A DNA stretch of 46,477 nucleotides from Magnaporthiopsis rhizophila (taxonomy: Eukaryota; Ascomycota; Sordariomycetes; Magnaporthales; Magnaporthaceae). The position numbers and the translations under genes were made by a program. Positions 1-8,505 of the stretch are shown piece by piece. The notes under the pieces were generated by a model, which did no database searches, was not told the origin of the DNA, and saw only the letters and a program-made list of their open reading frames with translations. How positions within the stretch are numbered: the first letter of the stretch is position 1; every line of letters begins with the position of its first letter. The DNA lies in the NCBI GenBank assembly GCA_003049465.1, contig PYSS01000186.1:1-46477 (forward strand). The letters are read 5' to 3'.

Positions 1-796
1 GGGCAGCAGCTCGCACCACCGGCCCCTCCTCGGCCATAAAACCCCACTGTAGCTACGACCCAACATCACGATCTCGTGCCCCATTCCCAGGTTGCGGCTT
101 CGTCGCGGCCCGCACGCAGCAGCTTGAGTGGACGTCGTCCAGGTGCGTGGGTCGTGTTCGTCTTTTGATATCCTTGGGCGCGAGCGCGGGGCAACCTCAA
201 CCTCGTCCATCCATACCACACCCGGCGCGGCTCCGCTAGCCTCGCGAAGTGGAGCGGGTAGTGCCACGAGCTGGAAAGGATGATGGCGGATTCCCTTCCC
301 TTGCGCGATTTAACCCCCTGCTTTAGCCTGGTTCCGGCTTAGGTGGTGCTATTTCGTTTTTTTCTTTCTTTCTCGCCGTCGTCGCTTGCCCGGATGGGCT
401 GATATCCGGTCGTAGGTCGTTAGCGAGGGGGCTGGGGGTTTTCTGCAGACGACGCAGCCAAGCCATCCCCGCATCAGCCGCCCAGACACATACGCATCGG
501 AAATCTGCACTGACTCCCGCCATCTGGCCCCCAATGCAACGCTTATCGATCTATCGATCGCCCGCCGTAATGGGATGCGATGGCGCCGACCTACTTCCAC
601 TGCCTGCTGGATACCATAGGGCACGCTTGGACAATTGAGCCTTGTGACATACGGTTCCCGTTGCAGGTCCACAGGTAGACGCCATGGGCACAGCACGGAC
701 GTCGAAAAGGCTCCGTATGAAATGATGTACGTTTTAAGTAGATAAATTCTCTCGGCTGTTTATCCATTTTAGGCTTTTTAACCGTCACTACCCCAT
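1..796. other. No gene recognised
   Basis: No reading frame here resembles a known protein. The frames are short, low in information and lack plausible splice signals. The part nearest 797 should contain the 3' untranslated region of the small secreted-protein gene on the minus strand. Confidence 0.5.
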
Positions 797-1003
797 CTAC
801 GCCTTCTTCCCCTTGCCCGGCGGCGCGCCCCGGCACAGCTTCCTGCCGTTCCTGTAAACAACCTCGGGGCAGTTCCGCGGCGAGCGCTTCTCGACCTCGT
901 CGGCGTCCCGGGCCATCAGGGAGGCCCTCATTCCGGGCTCGATGGCGGCGGCCATGGTTGGGACCGCGATGGCGAGGGCGGCCACCAGGTGGGTGAGTTG
1001 CAT
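797..1003 (-). CDS. Small secreted peptide precursor with Kex2 site
   Basis: A 68-residue single-exon protein. I start it at the ATG beginning MQLTHLVAAL, because that gives a typical signal peptide (Met, then a hydrophobic run to about residue 20, ending in Ala-Ala-Ala); the longer reading has no clean N-terminus. Residues 21-40 form a short acidic pro-region ending in Glu-Lys-Arg, a Kex2-type dibasic site. Cleavage there would release a 28-residue, very basic C-terminal peptide with two cysteines (residues 45 and 57), enough for one disulfide, and a Lys/Gly-rich tail. Upstream on the coding strand is a long pyrimidine tract typical of fungal promoters. It could be a small secreted effector-like or antimicrobial-like peptide, or a signalling peptide; I do not recognise a family. 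The precursor reading is fairly secure, the role is unknown. Confidence 0.6.
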   Translation of the reverse strand: MQLTHLVAALAIAVPTMAAAIEPGMRASLMARDADEVEKRSPRNCPEVVYRNGRKLCRGAPPGKGKKA

Positions 1004-1075
1004 GTTGGGCGGCTTTGTTGGGAATCCGAGGAGCAGGCTCAAAAGGACGGATCCTTTGTTCTGGAAGAAATTCAA

Positions 1076-1158
1076 GCAAAAAGTTTGCGCTTATTGGGAA
1101 AAGAAGAGGAGGGAGAAAAAAAAAAAAAGAAAAAAAGGAGGGAAAAAGAAAATAGGTA
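1076..1158 (-). promoter_or_regulatory. Homopurine/homopyrimidine tract upstream of the peptide gene
   Basis: About 80 bases that are almost all A/G on the plus strand, hence C/T-rich on the strand of the peptide gene, ending about 75 bp before its ATG. Such CT-rich tracts commonly lie just upstream of transcription starts in filamentous fungi. The promoter role is inferred from position and composition only. Confidence 0.4.
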
Positions 1159-1663
1159 GAGCGGTGGTCGCTCAACGAAAGGGAAGTTGGTTTCCGGCCG
1201 GATGCTGGAGATGCAATGGTAGCGAGGAGAAAAAATGAGCCACCACAAAACAGGAGACACTGACCTACCTTATATCTATCTCCACGTTGGTTGCGCCTTG
1301 ATGTGATGCTGGCGTTTACACCCCCTGCGTGATTGACACCTGCCAAAGCCCGAAAATACCGCGACCTCCAAGGACTCCACGCTCAAGCAGCATGACGCCG
1401 CTGCCTTGGCAGGAAGGAGCGCGCCCCAACCCAACTGCCTGGAAAGGAAAGAGAGCCTCAACTCTTGTTTTCGGGACCATTACGACGCTGCCTGGTGAAC
1501 TAGGTATATAAATGCCGTCGCAGGTCGGGTGGTGCGCAGGCGTGACTCGCGGGAGCCATGGTCGACAGCAGGTAAGGGGGAAAAAAATAATGCGGTCGGC
1601 ATGGATTGTGTTGCTAAAATAAACACTGGTGGGCGGGAATCCTCGATGGCGCTCGGGCACGGA

Positions 1664-2464
1664 TTAACGTGGGGGGTGCAGCGGAGGGGACCACATGAAC
1701 GTTACTTCCGTCTCGATGGCCGTCGTCGCCGCCATCGGGGGGGGGAGGACTTGGAGGATGGGGCGCGCGAGCCGCCGAGACTGGCGTCCCGTCCCGTCTA
1801 GCTTAAAGCTTACGAACTGCAGCCGGTACGACTCCCGCAGCGTCCCCTGCTGGAGCCCCGTCGTGTCCGGCCCTTCCCAGGCCATGAACGGCGTGAGGCG
1901 GGGAAGCAGCGACGCGAATCTGTCGTCGCCCCCACCGCTTGAGCCGGTCCTGGTCCGGTCGTCAGGCGGCCTATTGGCGCAGTCGCCGAGACAGTCATTA
2001 ATGGGAAACCGACGCTGGTATTTGGCGTCTCGTTTCTCGCTGCTAGCATTGGCTTCACCGCCCACATCGACCACGGCCATGAGCTCCTCAACGGCGATCC
2101 GCTCATACGAGTCGGTCTGGTCGTCGGTGACAAAGACCTTTGGCCGCTGTTTCGTTGCCAGCGCTAGGCACTGGAGATACAACGGAAAGCGGGCCTCGTA
2201 AAAGGCGTTTGGCCCTGCGGCGACACGGTGCAGGACGAGCGGCTGGTTGCGCAGCCGGCCGCCCGGCGAGAGGACGTGCATGGAGGCGACAAGAGCGGCC
2301 TCGTGCACGAAGAGCTCGTCGCACACTTGCGGCCGGCTCTGTATCGGCTGTCTCTCGCGCCATGGCAGATGGATTGCGGAAGTGGAGGGCGATGTTGGAG
2401 AGGAGGCGGTGGTGGTTTGGAGGAAGGTGTTGGTTAGGGATTCGAGGTTGTCAGGTCGAAGCGC
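1664..2464 (-). CDS. Hypothetical protein, probable 3' exon
   Basis: An open frame of about 265 codons ending in TAA at 1664. It opens just after an in-frame TAG at 2465-2467 that sits in a plausible 3' splice site (CTAG followed by GCGCTTCG), so this is probably a last exon whose upstream exon I cannot place; no good ATG starts the frame. The first 40 residues are Ser/Thr-rich. The middle (coded around 2150-2330) looks protein-like, with conserved-looking runs such as VCDELFVHEAALVASMHVL and KQRPKVFVTDDQTDSYERIA. The C-terminal third is low-complexity and may be decayed. I do not recognise a family. It could be an intact gene with a missed first exon or an eroding copy. Confidence 0.35.
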   Translation of the reverse strand, partial: ALRPDNLESLTNTFLQTTTASSPTSPSTSAIHLPWRERQPIQSRPQVCDELFVHEAALVASMHVLSPGGRLRNQPLVLHRVAAGPNAFYEARFPLYLQCLALATKQRPKVFVTDDQTDSYERIAVEELMAVVDVGGEANASSEKRDAKYQRRFPINDCLGDCANRPPDDRTRTGSSGGGDDRFASLLPRLTPFMAWEGPDTTGLQQGTLRESYRLQFVSFKLDGTGRQSRRLARPILQVLPPPMAATTAIETEVTFMWSPPLHPPR

Positions 2465-3089
2465 CTAGCGCCCGGTGCAGCGTCTCGGCCCTGCCGCACA
2501 CACGAACATGATGTCGGCGCCGCGCCCGCCCGTTAGCCGGAGCTCCTCGACTTGCCGCTCGGGCGTAGTGTAATAGTCGATCAAGTGGTCCTCTCTCATG
2601 GCCTTGGCGCTGTTAAAAGAGCTTCCCTTTAGCTTGTAGCCTGGACCTTGCTTTTGGTGTAACACAGCGCAGCGGGAGATATGGTTGCGGGGGAATCCAC
2701 AGGGCTCTAAACACCAAGCGGTCCAGCTGCCTCCCTGACCAATGCCGTCTCGCCCGTCTCTCTGCTTTCAAGTTCTCGTCGTCGAACGTCGTGACGTTGG
2801 GAGATTCAGCCCGCCGCCGACTTGGCCGACTCCGCCGCAAGTGGACGGCGGCCCTTCCGTCCTTCTCCTTGGGGAGCGGCTGCGGTTCCTTGAGGATGCA
2901 CTTATAATAGGCGATGGCGAGGCTCTCCGTCCCCTAGATCGGTTCTGGCGTCTTGTCGGTCGTGCTGTCGACGTGGATGCGGCGCGGTATCGGTGCAACG
3001 GAGACGGCCGCCGCTCGATTATTGGCCACCACGGCTTTGGGGGCGCGCGCCGACGGTCGCTGGAGAAGGGGGCCGGGTTTGGAAGGCAT
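2465..3089 (-). pseudogene. Possible relic of an MDR (quinone reductase/alcohol dehydrogenase-like) gene
   Basis: On the minus strand, frame 2465-2665 contains a segment (DHLIDYYTTPERQVEELR, then TGGRGADIMFVCAAG) that resembles the Rossmann-fold part of medium-chain dehydrogenases/reductases, where an acidic 'D-x-V-I-D-Y' is followed by 'TGG-x-G-A-D-x-V-F-D'. Upstream frames up to an ATG at 3089 are interrupted by stops and frame changes, and no Cys/His zinc-site motif is visible. The similarity is short and judged by eye. It may instead belong to upstream exons of the hypothetical gene at 1664-2464. Low confidence. Confidence 0.25.
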
Positions 3090-3766
3090 GGTGCTCGGGA
3101 AGGAGAAAGCTGTATGGTCTGCGTGTGGGACTTGTATTCATCCGTTCCTTGCTCGTATGTCCGTCGCGTTTGCCTGTCAAGAAGTGTCGACGTTGGCGAG
3201 AGTGCTGGAGAAATCGATAGGCAATAAAGAGTGGCGTCCTCGAGTCGAAGCGCCACCGCTCCACACGTGACCGAGTCGTACTAGGCATGCGATGGCTATA
3301 CCTGTGGGAAAGGGGAAATTGGCCGTATTGTGGTTGTTGTTGGCGGTGCTAAAGGCGACCGTCTGGCGGCCTCATGGGTGGAAAATAATAGGGTCGGGCA
3401 GTACACGGCGAACCACAGCACGCATTCCAGGGCTGGGCCCCGAGAACCGAAGGCTTGCAGGTAGCCCACCAGGCTTTTGTCCCATCGGATGTGATGGCGT
3501 GGAGTGGCTTGATATACACCCAATACTGGCTCGCCGCATGGAGCAGCTGAGTACCAGTCCAGTGATGCCTCGACGCCACGGCGCTATAGCCGGCAGGACA
3601 GCCTTACTGCACTGAACGACCAAAGAAACAGGTTATAAAGGGCGAGGAAGAGCACGATTGTTTTTGTTTTTATATTCCTTTTTTTCATCTCAGTTTGTTT
3701 TTCATTCGAACCTCTCCGTATCTTGCTATTCCCTGCAGCTCCAAGACGCTCGTGTTAGCTACCACA
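3090..3766. other. Intergenic, no gene seen
   Basis: Only short unconvincing frames. The last 120 bases are T-rich and then CT-rich before the ATG at 3767, consistent with the promoter and leader of the downstream Cys-rich membrane protein gene. Confidence 0.4.
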
Positions 3767-4436
3767 ATGAGCAACCTCTTGCCAGGAATCCTCGCCTTGT
3801 GGCTGATGTCAGCGTCTTTCGTTAGTTCCGAACTTTTCAATCCAAACCCTCTCCCCGCCGGCCTGGCCTTGGAAAAGCGAGCATACTGTTACATTGACGG
3901 TGCGTCACGGCCAACTGCGCTCCCCGTCTGAAAGCCCTCGCTAAACGAGAGCCCTTGCAGCGTTCGGCAACCCTTACAGCTGCCTTTCCGGCTACCGGTG
4001 CTGCACTGGTAAATACGTGTCGAGCTGCATCCCCGCAAACTCCATCTGTTGCGACATGGGCAACTGGATCGGGTGGTGTCCCGTGGGAGCTACCTGCGGC
4101 ATCCTGAACGGATACGCCGCCTGCATCAACCAGAACGGCAAAACGGTGGCGGCTGAGACGCCGTCGACAGCGGTGACGACGGTGCCTACATCGAAATCAT
4201 CGGGAACGCCAGGTGAGTATTAAACACGTAACGGGCTCAAGGTCCAAGTCGTGGCTGACTCCCATGACTTGGCCCGAGCAGAACCCACCCGGAACTCTGG
4301 TGGAGGCGGTTTGTCCCAAGGCGCCACAATCGGCATTGCGGTTTCGGTGACCTGCTCCGTCCTCGGCCTCATTATTGGTGTCTGGATCAAGTACCACTTT
4401 AGCAAGAAGGCGGTTCACAACGGACAAGTGCCATAG
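3767..4436 (+). CDS. Secreted/membrane-anchored Cys-rich protein, single-pass
   Basis: Three exons, 3767-3899, 3961-4212 and 4282-4436, give 179 residues. The introns (61 and 69 nt) have GTGCGT and GTGAGT donors and clean AG acceptors, the first with a CTAAAC branch-like site. Residues 1-21 are a signal peptide. Leu-Glu-Lys-Arg at 35-38 is a Kex2 site. Residues 41-99 hold ten cysteines, including two CC pairs (58/59 and 74/75), which suggests a compact disulfide-bonded extracellular domain. A Thr/Ser-rich stalk follows, then a hydrophobic segment at about 144-164 and a short Lys-rich cytosolic tail. This is the layout of a fungal cell-surface protein (wall sensor-like or adhesin-like), but the cysteine spacing matches no named family I can assign with confidence. 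It converges on the aspartic protease gene. Confidence 0.7.
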
Positions 4437-4696
4437 ACAACGAGGACTAGTTTGGGATCGGTTTACATTGGCATTCATTGCGATTAAAACCCCCGCACGC
4501 GATCCTGGTCTTCTTTGGCGCCGTCGTGCCTGTGGAGCCGGGTATGCCACTTACCTTGCCTAAACGAGGTTGACACGGTACGACGAGCAAGTGGTTTTTC
4601 ACCATAATAATGCCTTTTATTTACTTTTCGCGTTTTGCCAATCGTTTTGTCTACAATTAATATGCTTTCGCTATTACTAAACGCATACATTTTATT

Positions 4697-6065
4697 TCAA
4701 TTCTGACCGAGATTGGGGCGGAACTCCTCCTTGAGCCTGCCAAACCCGATTCGTGGCTTGTAGTCCTCCACCTTGGTGGCGCCAAAGTCATAGGTGGTAT
4801 AAAAATGCTTGAGCAGGACCTTGCCGAACAGGAACAGGCCACCGTTGCCGGTGCTGTCAAAGGGCGGGAAGCACGAGTCCGCGCGGTCCGCGAAGCCGGA
4901 CCGCCCCCCAAGCATATCGCCGGTGATGGTGATGTTCTCGTAGCTGTTGCCGTCCTCGGAAAAGGAAAAGGTGACGGCCCAGGACGAGTTGAACTCGCTG
5001 CAGAGCGGCGTGTGTCGGCGGTCTATGATGGCCTGGTAGCCCGGCCAGCCGATGGAGCGGTAGAGGTCCTCGACGGCGGCCCTGGGGACACCGATAGTGC
5101 CCGCGCCCGTGTCGAAGACGCCGTTGGCCTGGCGGTGGCCATAGGTCACGGTGCCGCTGGCGATGGTCGTGCCGTTGTCGCCGACGCGGCTGCCGCTGAA
5201 CATGCGCAGCGTGGATCGCCAGAGCTGGTACGCATCTCCGTTTTCGAGATGGTCCTTTTTCACGGGCAGCCAGGTCATGTCACCGTCGACGTACTTGTCC
5301 TCGCGCGAGGCGCCAATGGTCAAGACTCCCTTGCCGGGCCCGCTGCCGGCGCCATCGTCGCCGGTCGCGTTGAGCTCCTTGCCAAAGTACATGCCAAAGC
5401 GGGGCTCGTCGAGGTGGCCTCCCTGCATCATGGTCTCGACCACGGTCTCGCTGCCGGGCTGGGCGATGGAGGAGAAGGCGAGACCGAGGAAGCCGTCGGC
5501 GGGGATCCAGGACCAGGAGCTCCGGTTGGCGGCCAAGAACGTCTGGTTCCAGGCTGGCCGCCGGCCCCGAACATGTCGCTGACAATGGGGCCGCCGGTGA
5601 CGCCTCCTTCGTACACGATCTCGCTGTACTGGCCCATATTTACGGCAGTGGAGGACGCCTCCTCGTTGTATCCAGCTCTCGGGAATCTGCTCAGAATAAA
5701 GGGGCTCAGCAATCCACGCTGCGACGAGATGCGCAAGCAGCCGCAGAAAAGAGATCCTACGAGCCACCTACCCAGAAACGTTGGCACAGCCTCCGTCGGC
5801 GCACTTCTTGTCGGCGACCCACGAGGTGCCACTGCCAGTGTCGAATAGCAAGAGGTGCTTGACCGGCGGGGTGCCGACCGCCATCTCAACCATGGACTGA
5901 GTGGTGGTCGTGGGTGTTAGGCTGGGCACCGGCATGGACAGGAGCATGAACGGAAAAGAAGCTTACATATGTGGTGCGGAACCACATGGGAAGGTCGAGG
6001 ACGGCGGCCGAGGCGCTCTGGGTCAGCACCGTGGTTGCGGCGAGGAGGCTGGCGGCGCGATACAT
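4697..6065 (-). CDS. Secreted pepsin-family (A1) aspartic protease, apparent 1-nt frameshift
   Basis: Exons are 6065-5967, 5896-5772 and 5686-4697; introns have GTAAGC and GTAGGT donors and AG acceptors. Residues 1-20 are a signal peptide. The first catalytic motif is DTGSG (Asp52) and the second is DTGAG (about Asp267), each in the expected context (LLLFDTGSGTSWV; GVFDTGAGTIG), so both catalytic aspartates are present. Total length would be about 404 residues, normal for the family. The region between signal peptide and mature fold is unusually short, with little room for a propeptide. In exon 3 near 5555-5565 the reading frame breaks: the part ending SDMFGAGG and the part starting AWNQTFLAANRS are offset by one base, so one nucleotide is missing or two are extra in a G/C-rich run. 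As written, translation stops near 5428 without the second aspartate. It may be a sequencing error or a recent pseudogene; the conservation on both sides favours an error or a very young lesion. Confidence 0.75.
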
Positions 6066-6155
6066 TTTTAGCGGAGTCCTTGAGACTGAGGCGAAGAAAA
6101 GGAGGCGTTTGGTGTCTGCAAGCCTTCATGATGTTTGTAGAGGTTGTTCCTGAAC

Positions 6156-6168
6156 TTATTATATATGA
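6156..6168 (-). promoter_or_regulatory. Candidate TATA box of the aspartic protease gene
   Basis: An A/T run (TTATTATATATG on the plus strand) lies about 95 bp upstream of the protease ATG at 6065. Position and sequence fit a TATA element. A second TATATA lies farther up at 6297-6302. No other support. Confidence 0.35.
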
Positions 6169-7049
6169 TGTGAAGTCATCATGGGTCGGGAAATACGAGA
6201 TGTCGCTACGAGCCGGTCTGGGCTTGCGTCCCCTGTGTTTGTTTGCATGATGGAGCCGCCTGTGCCGCATGAATGGAAAGCAGGTTCGGGCAGGGGTATA
6301 TACGGGAGCCCCACCGCGGCGGCCCTTTCTTCCACGCGCCGGAAGGGTCCGAACCCTGCCGACAAAACCAATCACCGGCTGGAAGTGGTCGCCCGAAGAA
6401 GCGGCGAGCGTCGGGCCAATCGCCAAAAAGAGTGTTGGGCCGAAGAGGCGGCCAACGAGTTCCACACCGCCGCTTTGTTGATCGTTCGTATTCCCGCAGA
6501 AGGAAATTTCCTCTGCCTTTTTATAGATAAAGAAGGAGCTGCGATCCCTCATCATGTTCCCCACACACGCCCAGCCCTGGAGGAGACACCGGTATGCTTC
6601 GGACCGGCAGTTTAACTCGATCATCCATACAGATCCGGGAAGGGCTTACTCTTCCACATTTCCGTAAGCCGCGCAAATCTTTAACGATCTTTTAACCCAC
6701 CTAACCATTGATCGAAAACGCGGCCAAATAGCGCATCAATATAACGTGCCACTCTTCATCGAATACGAAAAAAGATGGATACGAGCGCATAGAGGAATTC
6801 CAGTGCCGGGCTTGGCGCTATCAGCCACTTGAAGGTGGAAAGTGTTGATTGCTTCTTGTTGGTGAGTTCTTAGAAGATATCATAGCCGCTGTCTATCCTG
6901 CACTAGCGAGGGACCGTTAGAATCGACATAAAAACCATGCTCGAACCCACCATGTGTCCGAGGTAACCGTCTAGGAGGCTTACAGATAAGCAAGCGTCTC
7001 TGTCTCCTGCTCGAGACGACAAAGAAGCTCTGCCCAGTCTATTTCAAGT
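6169..7049. other. Intergenic between protease and tyrosinase remnant
   Basis: No convincing coding frame on either strand. It contains the promoter side of the protease gene and a moderately AT-rich stretch at about 6670-6950. No terminal repeats or RNA gene recognised. Confidence 0.4.
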
Positions 7050-7086
7050 CTAGCTGCCTCTCCCTCCTCGGGCTCCTCCCAGTACG

Positions 7087-8035
7087 TTGTTAGCCTTCAA
7101 GTTTCCCCACGCGAGGCCGAGCTGTAGTATTAGTCGTAGTACCCGGGCCTTTCGCCCTCTTGCTGGCTTCTTCACTTTTCGGCGGTGGTGCCATTGCCGT
7201 GTGCAAACTCGCCAACCGTACGCCACGGCTGGCTCTCCCTTACCCCTACGGAGTGGGGCCACTTCACCGACGTCCAGTAATTAAGAGCTCTGGCGCCGCT
7301 CAGCCGTCCCCGTCACGGGTCTGGCGTCAACGACACCAACTTCACCCTCCTGCACCGCGATAATACCCCCAGCGTCCATTTGGTCCCCGCCTTCCTGCCC
7401 TGGCGCCACCGATTCCTGCGCCACGAGAACGCCCTCCGTACCATCGACCCGGCTATCTCCCTCCCTTATTGGAACTGGCCGCCGAAAACACGCGCCTGAA
7501 CGAGTCTGCCGTTTGGGCAGACGACAGATCAGCTACGCCAACTGGACACCCTGCTCCTGGTCGGAGACCTCGTCGACGCGAAGCACTGCCTCCGCCGCGT
7601 CTGGTCCCGCGGCGTCGGCGCCCCCCGCCGCCCCGGCGTGAGACCCTCCGCGCCCGACGGGGCTGAGATCGTGGGCGACGTCACCGGGTTCGGCGGCGAT
7701 TTCGGCCGCTTCCGACGCTGGTGGGAGTCGCACCACGGCACTATTCACCAGCGGCTTCGGCACGAGCGTCGACGGCGACATGACCGCGGTCGCGGACTCG
7801 CCCAACTCGCCCATGTTTTGGCTACACCACACCTTTGTCGACCGTGTCTGCTGTTCCAGCGGCAGGGGAAGCCGGCAAGGAGCGGGCATGGCGGCTTCCC
7901 TGGCGCGAATGCAGGCTTGCCCAAGGAAGATCCTGTGTGGGCGAATGGGGCGCACCTGACGGATACGCTGCCGCCTACGCCCTCGGGCTTGAGCTGCTCC
8001 GTTTTCACCCTGTACCCTGCCTTGATTCGCGTCTA
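7087..8035 (+). pseudogene. Decayed tyrosinase (type-3 copper protein)
   Basis: Translating in shifting frames recovers the landmarks of a fungal secreted tyrosinase in the right order. First comes a 'C-x-N-x-P-T-V-R-x-x-W-x-S-L-T' start (about 7200-7250), then a copper-A region around 7360-7470 (FLPWRHRFLRHENALRTI, then LPYWNW). A Gly/Arg-rich middle with SHHGTIH (near 7730) follows, then a copper-B region around 7780-7850 (GDMTAVADSPNSPMFWLHHT, then FVDR). The reading is broken by an in-frame TAA at 7278-7280, a TGA after PYWNW, and at least one frame shift between copper-A and copper-B, with more stops downstream. In the copper-A motif the usual W-H-R is W-R-H-R, so even a ligand histidine is displaced. 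Functional relatives oxidise mono- and diphenols to quinones (pigment or defence chemistry). This copy cannot make the enzyme. Confidence 0.8.
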
Positions 8036-8505
8036 GCTGGGCGATCGAGCCTTGTCAACGACAGAGGCGCAGTTCAGCCACCCCGAGCCGAAGCGCCCCG
8101 TCGAGTCCGTGGGCACGGATATTCGCAAAAGAACTGAGCACGCCGCGGAAGCCTTGGGGTCAGGTCAACGCCGTCAACGACCAGGGGCAACGCAGCTGCC
8201 ATGCTTGGTTCTTAACAAACGGTCAAGGAAAAGAAACTTTGCGCCATGAGCGGGAAGCTAAGGGCCTTTCCCCGTGCAGTAGGCGGGGTCGCCTTTACAC
8301 TTCTCGAACATAATTGCAAGCTTGGCGCAAACCTCGCCAGAGGATGCCCGTTGATCCACATTGGCGACCAGGAGGTGTTTCTCAATGTAATTAAGAAAAT
8401 CTCGCAAGTATTGGCTGCAGCGGGGGTGGCCCCTGAGAGACCTAATCTTCTACATTGATGTGATCCCGTGTTAGCCTATTATTGTTTCCCTAGACAGCCC
8501 TTTAC
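8036..8505. other. Intergenic, no gene seen
   Basis: A short spacer between the tyrosinase remnant (+) and the 3' end of the zinc-finger/pseudokinase gene (-). Only small frames without features. Confidence 0.4.

Noticed and set aside
2768..3256. Arg/Ser/Pro-rich minus-strand frame that looks like an SR protein
   Set aside because: Its composition follows from GC-rich sequence read in this frame. It lacks an RRM or true RS dipeptides and overlaps other equally open frames.
4805..5848. 347-codon plus-strand frame
   Set aside because: It is the antisense of the aspartic protease, whose catalytic motifs and splice sites identify the true strand.
6900..6975. Possible tRNA on the minus strand (GGGTTCGAGC-like T-loop)
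   Set aside because: The flanking bases do not form an acceptor stem or D-arm, so the cloverleaf fails.
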